From contig CM049317.1 in the NCBI GenBank assembly GCA_026874595.1, positions 67,062,618-67,126,617 of the forward strand: 64,000 bases of DNA, written 5' to 3'. A program made the translations under genes and the position numbers. Under the pieces are notes generated by a model, which saw only the letters and a list, made by a program, of their open reading frames with translations, had not been told where the DNA came from and did no database searches. This DNA comes from Sipunculus nudus. Its lineage: Eukaryota; Annelida; Sipuncula; Golfingiida; Sipunculidae. This document shows positions 13,101 to 28,100 of this stretch, in pieces (the first letter of the stretch is position 1; each line of letters opens with the position of its first letter).

Positions 13101-16100
13101 ATGAGACTGCAAGATTGATCATTGGATCCTTTGCATCAACCCGACCTATCATTGATTATAACTGATGATGATATAAAGTCTATTGTAATTATTGTGCAAC
13201 TTGTCACTGACCAGATGACATGGAATATATGTGAAGACACCAGAGGTACATGTGATACATGTTAAATAAAGATTCATTATTGTGTACAAGAGATGTCAAT
13301 CATAAATTAAAAGAGACAAAATCAGCCAGTCTAATGATCAGCAAATCTGACAGATAACTGACGTACCAGTAGAAGCGAGAAAGCTAGAATTTGACAGTAG
13401 CATTTTCATGCTGAATCTCTGCTGCCTTCTTCAGATTATTTGGGAAATAGGTAATGTCACAGCTGGTTGGTACTGAGTGGGTTCTATCTTTAATATTTTT
13501 CTCATAAATTTAGTATGCTGTAATGTCAATGTATTTTACAGAACCATGACATGAAACACTTTGTAGAAAAGTATAGTGTTAACACGGGTAAAGTAAGTAA
13601 GTGGATGTTCCTGACATGAGGGGACTCCAAATTGGCGGCATCAGTGATGCCAATAAAACTCCTTACATATATGCAATTTTCACCAGATCTACAGGTGGAT
13701 GCAACATACAAAATTTTAGGCCAATTAAGACACCAACCCATTACTGAGAAAAAGAGCATCAATGTATTCTATAAAAACCAAAAAGCAGATGACCAAACCT
13801 GTCTGGTCTACAAACGCTATCCAAAACGGCAAAAACATGCAATATTTCAGGTTGATACAGCCATCCACTCCTGATATATGAGCGATTTTCATCCTTAGCA
13901 AACGGACTGATGGACGCCATACAAAAATAAATGCAGATGGCGCCGTCAGCTTGAGTACAAGAGGGAGGTATCAAATATATCTATGGACATGTATAATTTC
14001 AGGCCAATATGGCCAATGACTCATGAGAAAAGGGCATTAATGTATTCTAGGAAAATGGGGAGGAAGGTTGTGCCACCTGCATGTCTAGTCTATGAGATTA
14101 CACATGCAGAAATTTCAGACTAATACATTGGACAATTCCTGAGATATGAGTAATTTTCACCCAAAGCAAACGCATTGATGGGCGCCACATGAAAAAGATT
14201 ACAGATGACACAATCACAGTCTTGAGTACAAGATGAAGGTATCCAAGTACTACGGACACGCAAAATTTCAGGCCAAAATGGCAAATCACTCTTAAAGAAG
14301 AGGGGATCAGTGTATTTCACGAAAATGGGAAGGTAGGTGGCGCCACCTGCCTGGTCATCAACAAGTGAAAACAATTGCAGATGGTGCCACCAGAGTACGA
14401 TTATAATGGAGAGATCCAAGATCTATGCACATGAACAATTTCATTCAATACATTGAACCATTTGTGAGATATGGGCTGTCATCAAAAGGACAGAGATTCA
14501 TCTGCAAAACAAGGGACCAATGGGTCATGGCGCTCAGCTTATCGTGATTGGACTCTAAATGTTTCTCCACTGTGATACTATATCGAGTCAAGAAAGCTTA
14601 TGAATATCATGGACATGTTGGGCTATTATAAAGGAATGTAATGTAATATGTGAGTAAATGATAAATGAAATTACCTGACTGATGGATTAATAGAGTAAAA
14701 TATAGTGGTTTATTTTTATTTATTTAGGAGGGGTTGTAAACTGTGATATATTTGAGCAAATATAAATGCAATGACAGCAGTAATAAGCAGTAGTAGAATG
14801 ATGATAAGGCTATTTGTTGAAGGATCTAAAGTGTATGGTAGTCTGCAAGCTTTCAATTTGACAGATATGATGTTATGATTTACAATGCTGATGTGATTTA
14901 TGAATTTGTGACTGTATGACACAATATCTCTTTAGTCTTGACAAGTTACATTATTGTGATGCCAACTATGTCTACATATTACACAATATTGACATAATTT
15001 CTGGCATGTACATAGATACCTATGGATGAATAGTTATACAAAATATTAAAGTATGAATATATCTGATTCATCTTGTTCTTGCTTACTGAGGCTGACTTTG
15101 GGATGGGGTTTGGAGAAGGGAAAAGTGAGGGCAGCACAAAGGTGGATGTAGAAATATTCTATTGTAATGTTTTTCATTTAAATAAGAATATGAAAAGCTA
15201 AGAGGAAAGGGGCCCTCCTACTTGGTTATAGTAAAGTTCTAAATATATGATTGCAAACTAATACTCTGACAAGACTGTCATGAAGAAAAACAGTAAAGTT
15301 TTGAGATACTGTGATGCATATGAAAATTTACAGATGGACAGGCAAGTGGACAGAATGGACTAATACCTTTATTTCACTTTCAAGGGAATAATGCATTTAA
15401 GTTTATATATAAGCCTATTTTTTTTTTAAGCATATCCACTTTTACCATTAAGAAGTTTTTATCTGAATTTTTTTTTTATTTACAGGTTTTATAAATTTTT
15501 AATAATTAAAACTGAAAATATAAGTTAAAATATTAGAATTGTTGCAAAAGTTGCAATCATCATTTATCCAGAGTGAAGTTCATATTGGGTCATATTATGC
15601 ATACACATATATTTTATTAATTTTAAATCATAAATGTTTAAACTGAATTTAAAAGAAAATAATGCCACAACATGGCATCTACAAGAATATTCCTTGAGTC
15701 ACTATTAAAGTTTTGCACATTAATAGTCAATTTCACACCTGGTGAAGTTTTTACTCTTCTGAAGTAAGGAATTACATATCTGATGAACATCCACACTTTC
15801 ATAGCAATACACCACTTTGTGGACACAATTAAATGTACACTTTAATCATTGTAACCCTGGTGGTACAATACAAAATCTAAAATGTAGCATAGCCTAGAAT
15901 AAGAATGAATCAAATACAGAAAATAATAACATTTATCTGGTTTATGCACCATCTGGGGGGGGGGGGGGGGAGTGCAGGGCAGAGGGGAAGCCTGCTGGTA
16001 GTGGCCAAGCTTAGCCAAGGCAAGCTGCCTGGGGTGTGTTACATAATGCAAGTGAAGGCTGTACTACTAGGTGGGCTAGATGTAAACAACACTTGACATG

Positions 16101-19100
16101 GTGTATGAAAACGTGAATAAAAGCTATTCTTTCCAATCAATTTCTTTGAAATTTCTGATTTTAAAAGATTAAATCCTTATGTAGATATGCTGTGAAAATT
16201 AATCAACAGTGCCAAAGTTGGACAAAATTTAAGGTATTGATTTTTTATTTATGCAAATAACTTGAAAAATTTGCAAAATTCATATCTAATTTTGGGTTAA
16301 ACAATTGAATCTTGATTAAATAAAGTTATATTCCTGAAAAAAAAGTCTCTAGGTTCAGCAATTCTCATGTTAGGTGAGTAAATAAATTTCCTGATTTTTT
16401 TAAAAATTGCATTATATTTTGGCCCATAACTTCAAAATAGTACCCAATGACTTATAGTCAGCTGAGCTAAAAAGGATTGCAGGTGACACCACCAATCTTT
16501 GTTAGATGAGCAAATAACTATGAAAGATCAGTCAAAGGGTCTCAGAGGAGTTCTCTGAAAATGAACACGGAAGTGGCAGAACTCATGTGTAAACATAGTA
16601 TCCGTAAAACTCAGTTTTGGCAGATACAAATATCACCACATGTATAATCACAATGGTTAATAAAAGTAAATAAACCATTTTTTTTAACTAGGAGTCTGCT
16701 GCTCATGGAACTTAAAACAAACATTTCATGTCCATATCTTAAACAATTTTCAATCCAGTGATAATATATGTAGCACACAAAATACATGAATCCTAAGTTG
16801 ATTAGGAAAATCATACTTGTGTGGTATCATGTAGTCTGGTTTGCTTTGGACTGACTTCAGACATCTTTTGGCTCTCATCAGGCATTCCTGTAAGTTCTTG
16901 TTATCAAATTCTGTGAAGGAAATCACATTTATAAATCATCATAAAAATTCATGGTATCACATATGTGTGCAAGAAATATAGCTTCTTTTTAAAGTTAATG
17001 TGATAATCATATATATTATTAGATAAAAAGCTGTGAGGAAAAAGTAAACATGCACAATATCTCCCTTGAAAATATGGTAGTAAGTAATACCCACAGGTTA
17101 AGCAAGTCCTCTGATCATGATACTTTAGAATCATATTTATGTATGGAAAGTATTCTTGAACATTATAAAACAATGTATGAATCTGCTATTAGCAATTAAT
17201 CCTGCTGATTCTGCCTGGCAAGAAAGTTTGCAATTATGCATGCACACAGGCTTGGTACAGTTCAGTACAGATTATTATAAGATACACATTCATATATACT
17301 GCCTCTAAATTCATATATTGCATACAAAACTGGAGATCTAACAATAGTACCTATTTTCCCAACAGATGGCAGCATGGGCTTTAAATGGATCACCAGTAAA
17401 TTGGCAGTGCTTAGAATTGTTTCTGATATAAGAATGGCCCTGAGCAATAGATCACACACACTACGCAGTCAGGCATCTTGCAATTAGCCAGTGGGAAAGA
17501 ATAAACACTTTGGTGGGGATGCTCAGCTGACTGTTTATGGTTAATTCCGTAACCAAAAGTACATGTACTCTCATAATTTTTTATATTCCGTAGGCTGGGC
17601 AGACTTGGAAATGAGATAGTCTGGTAAAAACTGAGCAAGCTGTTTACTTATACACTAAAAACACTTTTCATTTCTATACAGAACTACCAGTTACAAGGCC
17701 CTGTGCTGGTGGGTTGTGGCGCTTTTCATTGTGAGCCGGTGGGCTATGCAATAGTATGCATGCGGGTTGCCGGGCTAATGTGCTGTCAGTCAAAACAAAA
17801 CGTTACAAGATTTGCTCTTGGTGTTTTTTCGCTGAGCTGGTATCTGTTTTGCTGGCAACGGACATGTGGCTTGTATGATGTCATAATAGGTAGATGAAGC
17901 AGGAACAAAGTAAAAGTAAATGACCTATTATTTAATAACAGTATATAATACTATTTAAAGTGACCAAATTTTAAATTAAACTTAAATTTAAAACTCTCAC
18001 CCTCCTCAATCTTCTCCAGCTCCAAGACAACTTCCTCGTATGGTAAACTTCCTTTCCCATCATCCCCCTTGCAGGTATTTTTCTGGGGTTTGTGGACCCC
18101 CTTCTCCTTCTTACGTGAGTACATGGGGTTCTGTTGTCTCCAGAACTCTGTCCTTGTGTCTAAATAGTCCAGCCCCTCCTGCACCAGCCCATATATCTTA
18201 TTTCCTGAGTCAGTGTTTGAATCTAAAATCAATTAAAACATCAAGTACAGTGCTGTGCCGATCAATAATTAATAATTGGTCATTTTTTTCATTTATGATC
18301 AATTAAACTGGTTGCATTTTCATTAAAGTAATTTATTATAAACACATGTATGGGCATGTATAGAAGTCATACCGGTATTTGGGAAAAAATCTCTTGATCA
18401 GTCTTTCAGATATATAAAGCAGATGGGACATTAATAAGCAGCAACAAATGGAGCTACTTCTCATGAGGAGTATGATAACAGTCCTTCATACTATAACTGC
18501 ATGACTTTTAACGGTATCCTCCTCATACAATAGTCTCATTTATACCTGCTGATTTATCCATTTTATTGATGCATTCTTCCAATTCATTGCTTGGGCCTAC
18601 ACAGTGAGCACTTGATGTGGATTGCCACCTGCCAAGCATGATTGTCTGACGATGTCTTGACTATAACTTGACATACACCCAGGAATGCACTGCTATTATT
18701 GGTTGCAACATTTTAAATCGTGCGTTATTGATTAATTAATATGATATATTATGAAGCACTGTTGAAGGCCATGACATTTTGATTGAAATGAGGTGTCCAA
18801 GTGCTGTCAGAATGGTGTTGAATAATTTAATGTTGATGAATTGAGTATTGGCATAGCAGGTACTTGAATATTCATTAATAATCAATCATCAGTGAACAAG
18901 ATTAAACAACCAATGACTGACATTATTAAGTACAGTTCACCTCCATTCACTAATCACCAATTTTTATACTGGCTAAACTTACACAACATGTAATGCTTTC
19001 TAGATGCGTCCTTTAATCTTGGCCATGATTTCCCAGGCTGCCTTATGTGGCACTCAAAGAATAATTTGTTATGCATCTGATCCATGAAAAAATTAAACAT

Positions 19101-22100
19101 ATGGTACTATTCCAAAGGAAAGGCTATAAAAAGTGCAGACATCATACTTATCTAGGTATTGTATATACAAATAATATAATACCAACAGAAAACAATGATG
19201 ACATACTCAAAGCTGAGGTTTACATACATAAAACAGACAGTACAGACAGAAAGTGTCAAATTATGGTAAGCTGTGTGAACATCATATGGTTTTTGCATAA
19301 TAGGTACTTTTAAATTCTATTATTGACCATAAAGGAAAAAACACTGGTAAATTATATCCACTGACCTCAGTGTCTTTACATTTAACACAAGTATACATAT
19401 AACACATACTGTATGTGTGTGTACTAAAGTGACCTTCTATTTAATGTAAAGCACAAAAAAACATATCATTATCCATATGCTAAATATAGAACTCCATATG
19501 TCAATCAAAATCTACTTACAACATGATCAACAACTTGAAAGTCTAATGATCAGGCTCTCCTATGGATGGCAGCAAATGAGTCTCTACATATTAACAATCA
19601 ATGTTGCTGACAGCAATTGATCAGACTATAGATATTCAAGACTCTAGGTTAATTGGACAAGGGCACAGCCAAGAATTTTATGGCCACTGATGTAGCGTGC
19701 TGGGATTTATGGACCAAATCTTTATGTCAAGGTTGATATTTCTTTCCTAGGCCACTCACAAACTAATCGAGTCTGTTTGTTATCGTACCATGGCAGGCCC
19801 CGAGTGCAGCAGACAGGGCTGAATGGACAGCCAGCTAAAATGATTCACCTATATAGGTCAGGGAAAAAAGCCAACAGGAGTTGCCCAATAAATGGGCTTT
19901 TTTACATGTACCAGGTATATTAAATATTTATATATATAATATAGCGTATTCTCCCTAAAATATTACAGAATCTGTCAATACTTTGTTCTAAAACCATTTG
20001 TTGACTCCTGTACAGAAGTTGAAAAAGCTTGTACTAGGCACCGTCAGTGGTACAAAACATGAACAAAACCTGTATGCCACCTGCATGGTGGCTGTATTGG
20101 AACCTTACAAATAAAACTTGTTCAAGCTTCCAACCTGTGTTAATTCTGTGTTTCTTCTTTCCTGTTTCTTTTCCTAGTTAGGGGACGGTTGCACATGTGC
20201 AAGATTAGACCTCTCTGGTCAAGCATTCTTGTTAGTAAACATGTGGAGAGTGTTTACTCACACACAGAACCATAACAACACATAAAATAATGAACTGGGG
20301 ATATAGTAAGTCTGTGTACCAGGATGGTTTTGCTGGGATTATTTTTATTCATCCAAAATTAACTAATAGCATGACATAATACACATATCATTACAAAAGT
20401 TTATGTACTTTTAATATAAAACCAGTTTTATTGACTCTACAAAGGGTGCTTTTACTACACTTTTAACTACACATAGATATATAGCAGCCCCACAGAATAA
20501 ATGTTATCTAAAATATTAATCCCCCATCCCCCTCCTCATGAAAAGTATCAGGAGGCATGAGTGATGCAGTCAGAGATCCAGGTCAAGGCAATCATTGCCC
20601 AATGATCGCTGCACTGTCTATAAGCTTCTCACAGATATGTATACCCCTAGGATTTAGTCAAAACTTTCTGATCAGGAGGGTGAGATAAATTCATAGACAC
20701 AGGTAGGGATAGATATCAGAATAAAAAATAGTGTCTGTTTTGATAATTTAAGTTTATTTACTGACAAGCTGGACTGTCTCCAAGGCCTATGGAAGTCAGA
20801 GACTATATGGTCTCTGTGTAAACAAGTAAGTATATAAAATACACCAAAGCCTAGAAGCTGGGGCAAGCTTAAACTGTCGACCATTTCTGTTCATCATTTT
20901 GTTTGTGTACCAAACACAATAAAAGATATTGTTATGAAACTTTACACTGTGGCCCCTTAAAAAAATACTCTACCACATTGTTTACCTCCAAGGTACATGA
21001 ACTTTTTTTGTATAACCTGAACCTGAACATATATGTTGGCTTAATAAACTGCATGGGATGGTTTTGAACCAGGGTTATAGCTAAGTTTGAGTGCCCGCTA
21101 AATTTATAGACATGGAGATGGTCCTGGTGGTACCGGAATATGTAAGCTTATCTTTGCATTGTTCAGATGTGTTATAACTATTTTCAAATGATAATTTTGG
21201 CTCTCAATTTATTTATTTTTTTATACATACATATGAAGTACAAATTTAATGCAGTTTGGGGTAATAAATAACCTAAGTTTCATTGCTGGAAGCTGGTTTT
21301 TGAAGATCTTTTGTGCCAGTTCGGGGGTTGCAAATGTTAGCTTTGTGCCAGCCGGCAGAAGCCTGTCCCAGCTATACCTGACCAGCATAACCATATAACC
21401 CTGTTTTGAACAAAGGATCAAGATAATCTGATCAAGTCCGAATGAATATTTTCTCTTCATTTCTCGTTTAACTTGCCTGCTCTGGTCCTGAAGACTACCG
21501 CGGGATAGTATTGTGTTACCATGGCAATGGAATATTTCTTGTTTCATTAAGGAGGATTTAAAACTAAAACCATTCGAAACTACCAGTGGACAATTTATAA
21601 GTATCTCTAGCTCAAGACTGAATGTCTCTGCTCTATATAAATTCCTTGTTTGAACTTTATATAAATCTCATGTTTGAGCTTTATATGAATTTATATATAT
21701 ATATATATAAACTCTTCCCCTCTCCCCTAATACTCACAAAGATAGGGCCTGGCATCTCCTATTAACACTGTCATCTCAATTAGCCATAACTGGTACAGGA
21801 AACACTATACAATCACTGTTTTGATTGCCTAATTCTCTTGTCTATTTCACTTCTGTTAACAACATACGTTTAGCTTACAGTCATTAGAACGACTGATTTA
21901 CTATTTGATGCTGCCTAACAATGACCTGTAGTGATAAATTATTCAATCTAACAGTTTTTATAAGTCTTGAAACATACACAAGAGATTTTAGGTTGAAGGA
22001 GTAGTGGTCACCAAATAGTTTTTGATTAGTCTTAAAACACCCAGTTGGCAGGTGGAGAGGCTTCTATGATGGAGTGAGGATGAGGGTTAAACAGTGATAG

Positions 22101-25100
22101 GTATGCATTAAAACCTGTGTTTGCTGTCCAGAGCACAATAACGACAGTTATATTCATGACAGCACTTCCTCAAGGCTGATAAATCAACTCCCAAACCACT
22201 AAAGACGCAAAATACAGAATACAAACGGCCAGCAGAAGTCTAGCTTCAACACCATGGGAAAACAATCAGTGGCTTAAATTCTACTGGTAGCAGTAACGGT
22301 GTCAATTACCCCATAGATAAATAAAACACGTACCTGAATATTTCATCAATTTCTCCAGGTACACTTTGTCTCCGTAAAGCTCCCCCAGCAGCTGTTTGAC
22401 TGTTCTCTCACTCAGGTTCTGTCTTGGCGTTTTAGATTTCATTGCTGGGGTCTGTTTGATGGTTAAACGTTTATAACTCCCACCAGCAGCTGCACCTTTC
22501 TTCTTTTTCTAAACAAATAAAAAACATGGTTTGTTTAAGTGTTATTATTTATTTTCACTTTCTGTGTTCTAATTTTGAAAAGACAAAAATCCCTCCTCAT
22601 TCCCAAAATATGAAACATAATTATCTTTCAGACGATACAAGAGTTTTAGGTAATTAAACAAAATGAAATCTCTAAATGGAAACTTTATGTATAATGCTGC
22701 ACTGAATAAACAAGATCATTATTTAGCTAGGGAATACAATGTACACCTTTAGAGCATGATTTAGGCTCTGCAGGTCTCATATTATTACAAAATATGCTTG
22801 TAATAGCTATTTAACAGCATTTGCTTAATTAGGAGATCAGTATGAACCCATCATCAAAACTAGAAATTTCTTGGCACCGCAGGTGCCATAGTATTCTCAG
22901 ACAATTAATCCCCCCCCCCTTAAGAATAGGCCCCCCCATCTTCAGCAACAATTAATATCAGACCGATCTCATAGAAAAGGTCATGACCCCAATTTCAATA
23001 TACATCATCCCCTAACAAATGTCTATGTATATGCATAATATGAAAGAAATCTGTCCATTAGTGTTTGACTTATAATGCTCACAGTACTGTTAAGTGGCAA
23101 TGATGGGGTATTAAACGGCACGAAAACTAGTAAAAGAATAACAGGTGGTGCCACCTGTTTCCGGTACATGACAATATACTATCCAAGATCTTCGGTCAAG
23201 TTGATTTTTGGACCAATCCATGCATCCCTTATTGAGATATTAATGATTTTGTGTGATTTTCACCATATATGGCAATATTCAAGGTCAAGGCCACTCTCAT
23301 AGGAAAGGTCATGACCCCAATTTAAATAAACTTCATCCAATAAACCATATCTATGTATATGCATAATATAAAAAAAATCTGTCCATTAGTTTTTGACTTA
23401 CAATGCTCAGAGTACTGTCAAGTGGCAATTTTGGGGGATACAAAAACAAGTAAAGAATGATAGGTAGCGCCACCAGTTTCTGTAACATGACAACCTTATC
23501 CATGATCTTCGAGCAACTTGATTTTGGGATCAATCCATGCATGATTTTTTTAGATTTTTAAGGATTTGTGTGATTTTCCCCCAAACTGGACCTATTAAAG
23601 GTCAAGGACACTCTCCTAGTAAAGGTCAGGACCTCATTTTAAATAGGCGTCGTCCTCTCACCCATATATATACATATATATACCAAGTTTGGTAAAGATC
23701 CATGAAATATTTTTTTGAGTTATCGCGCCAACAAGATTTATATGCGGCGGTGAGGACCGGTATGAAAACATAGTATCCCCCAACTTTGTCTGGGGATACA
23801 ATCACAGAATTGGTACAGTTTAGAGATGAAATTACACATTATCCATGAACAAATTTAAGAGAGTATTTTCCAGAATTTATATTTTATATCAAAATACAGG
23901 CTATGGTTGGATAATTTTTTCAATTTTTAATGTTTTTGCAAGGGTTCCATTTTCATGATCTCATCACACAAAAGACTTAATAAGTATAAAAATTAATATA
24001 TTTATTAATTATATCCAATAATATGTGCAACAAGGGACCTCAGCTGAAGTTGATTATGAGAATATTATGATAAAAACTTAACATATTGAAATGCAAAAAT
24101 AGGTAATTTTTGGTATATCATTATTTCAGATGTACATGATTCCCACATTTGGAGTTTGCCTGTATACTTTAACGGGCTACATGAAACATGCAGGAGCCTC
24201 TCATGATTTCATTCTTGTAGAAGTATTGGTTTCTAAATTTAGTGACTGTAATATGCATGTAAATTATAAGCAAGTGACCCATAGGTGACGGCGCTCAGCT
24301 GAAGTATGAAATTTTAACCAAAAAAAATACAAAATATGCCATTTCTATTTTTTTCATATATATAAATTTCATATAATTAATTTGATGACAATGCATCAGC
24401 CTTTCCAGAGGAACCTGGCAATTTGTGTGTATTTTTCATTACTTCTGGGATGCTCAAACATACCCCGAAACTCTAAGAATATAGGTCACAGTGACCCAAT
24501 TTCAGGTTTTGAGGGGAGAACTTTTGAGGAATTGTCATGATGCCAAGTGATAAGATTCTTGGTCCAGTGGTTATCATTTGTGCTCTACTTTGGTATCAAA
24601 TTTTCAAATATTTTGGGGCGTGCTTATAAGCCCCATTGCTCAAAGATTATGGATAACAGAGACCTAATTTCATGTTTCCAAGGAGACTTTTCATGGACCT
24701 CCCTGGATTTTAAGTTAGAAGATTCTAGGTCCAATGGTCATAATTTGTGCCCTGCTTTGGTATCAAATTTTCAATTATGCTAGGGGTGCTTATAAGCCCC
24801 ATAGCTCAGAGAATATGGGTAACAGAGACCTAATTTCAGGTTTCCAAGGATATTTTTCATTGACCTCCCTGCCCTGATAACAGACGGCCACATCTTAAAA
24901 GGTCTCAAAAATAGAGAGAAAATGCATAAAAAATGGAAAAATCCAGGTGACGCCACCAGTGTAAGAAATGATGAAACACTCCATGATGAAAATCCATGCA
25001 AAGAATCATGGCAATCAATGCACAATTTGTTAAGATACTAGAGCTTTTGTATCAAATTTTAAGTTATTCTTTGGGGTCTACTGAGCCAAATAGCTCAGAG

Positions 25101-28100
25101 GATATGGGTAACAGGTACCTAATTTCTGGTTTCCACGGAGATATTTTTATTGACCTTCCAGCATGTCAAGATAGAAGATTTTAGGTCCAGCTGTTATGAT
25201 CTGTGCACTGTTAACAGATGACTGCATCTTTTAAGATCTTAAAATTGAGAAAACAAATCGTAAAAAAATAAAAAAATGCAGGTAGCGCCACCAGTCTGCA
25301 GAAACTGATGAAACACTCCATGATCAATGCACTATTTGTTGAGATACTAGAACTTTTGTATCAAATTTTTAGTTGTTCTTGGGTGTACTTCAAAACCCTC
25401 AGAAGTTATTGGAAACAGAGACCTAATTCCAGGTTTCCAAAGAGACTTTTTTCCAAATGGGCCTCCCTGCATGTCATGATAGAAGATTCTAGGTCCAGTG
25501 GTTACGATTTGTGCCCTGTTAACATATGACCGCATCTTTTAAGGTCTCAAAAATAGAGAAAAAAAAATGGTAAAAAATAAAAAAAATACAGATGGTGCCA
25601 CCTGTCTGCAAAAACTGATGAATCACTCCATGATCAATATCCATGCAAAGAACCATGGTGATCAATGCAATAGTTGTTCAGATACTTGAGCTTTTGTATC
25701 AAATTTTCCATTATTCTGGGGGGGTACTTCCGAGCCCCATAGCTCGAGGAATATGGGTAACAGAGACCTAATTTTTTGTTTCCAAGGAGACTTTTCATGG
25801 ACCTCCCTGCATATTAAGGCAGAAGATTCTAGGTCCAGTTGTTATGATTTGTGCCCTGTTAATGGACAGTTACGGACAAAAAGTGATGGCCATAGCTCAG
25901 ATGACTTAAGAGTCAGCTGTGCTAATAATTAAAAAGGCATGCACCCACAGTACGTGTCTACAAACAAACTGATATATGACCTAAAATTCTGGGTACTTTT
26001 TTATGTTAATTTAAGAAAATAAAAAGAAAAGAAAATCTCATCTTTTGTGAAATTCTTAAATTATAATAACACTAAAATAAACATGAAAAATAATACATAT
26101 CCTACCTTTTCTTGTTGGGTGAAGAATGACAAATCACCTTCTTTTGTTAATTTGACCGTTTCTGGACCTGTGAAATGTACAATATATATAATATAAGTTT
26201 TATAATTGAGTAAGAGAAGCGAGATAAAAAGAACAATACTTTGCATGATGCTTGAATACTGTGCATCAACCTACCTTTGAAGGTGAAACCTAGTTCAATT
26301 TTGCTATATTAATATCTATCAGTTTAAAATTATCTAAATTTATTGGTGGAGAAATCCTACCCTTGGCATTGATTATTTTTCTTGTATCCATTATTTTCTA
26401 CTTTATGCAGTCCATCCCAGGACTGGTGGTTTTAAAGTTAATGTTGCAGGCCTAAAATACCAAATGACTTATTCTCTTCCATGACCAAGGGTTACATGTC
26501 CAACATAAATCAATTTATTCATGTGAAGTTAAATTATCAGCTGTGACAGCACAGGGATAAACCATACATACAAATAGCCATTCAGATGACAGATACCACT
26601 GTAGATGATATATATGCTTTATTATAAGGTATATAATATATATATTTTCACTGTTATGTTCAGCAAATATTTTAATTAGTTTTGAAGATGACAAAGAAAA
26701 GAGAGTGTACACTTTTTTCCAATAAATTTTGAATTAATAATTATGAAAATCTTATCTTTATTGGTCAAATCATTTTCTCTCCTATGCAATAGAATTCATT
26801 CTACAGCAATGTAATCAGTCTACAGCATTGTACTTCCAGCTATAACAAGGGACCCATGGGTCACGGCGCTCAGCTGTTATATATGATACAAATATGATTT
26901 GGGAAAGAGCCACATACTTGTTTTGTGTGGTAATAAATATAAGCTTTATTATGAGTTGTTGGTGTTTAGCTTATGTATGCTTTTGATAGTATCTTTGGAG
27001 ACAGGGAAGAGGATTGATTTCATTTATTTTATTAACAAATGGAGTGCTATTGTCACACAGATTTTGACTTTGCCATATAACTTATAAGCAGCACATATTA
27101 TAAAAGAGTTTAACTATTTATTAAAATTTAATAACAAATATTGTGCCAATATAATTTTTATTAAAAAAAAATAATAAGAAAATCATATGATTTTTTAAAA
27201 TAAAATATAACTGAAATGATTACTGAAATAATATTATAGAATATATTCATGAATGCATTCATGAATACATTTTGAAAGTATCTGCACTGGTATTCAAATA
27301 CTTTCATTTTTACCTGAATTCCCATTCTTATGCAATAAAATTTTTTAATGCAGTACATATTCATATTCGTATTCAAATACATTTGCAAAGCATTCGCACC
27401 ATGTCTAGTATTCACTCAGTTTTAGCCAAACAAAGATGTTGAGAATCCAGAATATACAAAATTCACAAATTTAAATAATGATCATAAGTACCTGGTTTTA
27501 TGGCTTTTATTTATATTAAAAAAAATGTAATATATTCACTTTGGACTACTTTCACATCAATCTACACACTAGACACAGTAGGAATCTAGATTAATATTAT
27601 CAACTGCATCTTTGTCTATCATTAATTTCCTTCATATGATCCCTAATGATTAGTAATGAATAATATGATTTATTTTTTTATTATTAAAATTTCACTGAAA
27701 AATACCATAGGTGACTGCATGGTGTTATTTGGAATAACATTGACATTGACATTCTATCCATCCATACAAGATTCTTACATCATTAGTAACTGCAAGTTAA
27801 TTTTCTGTTACTCATCAACTAACAAATTCCTTTTCTATTAATTTTTCTTTAATTTGTTATAAAATACAATACAAAATTATTAATTTATTGTTTATTGTTA
27901 TGTTGTTTTTCAAAACAACTACTAGATGAGTTGGGTTGGACACCTGGATCAACTGTGGCTCGGCATTAGCTGCCTGGCTGCCCCAAGGTATGCTTTGCTC
28001 AAGCATGCATAATCTGATGAAAGGTCAACAAGGTCAACATACAGGTGATTGAAGAGAGGCTGGATTAAGCCTGGGTCTTACATGGTCTCATATAAACATT

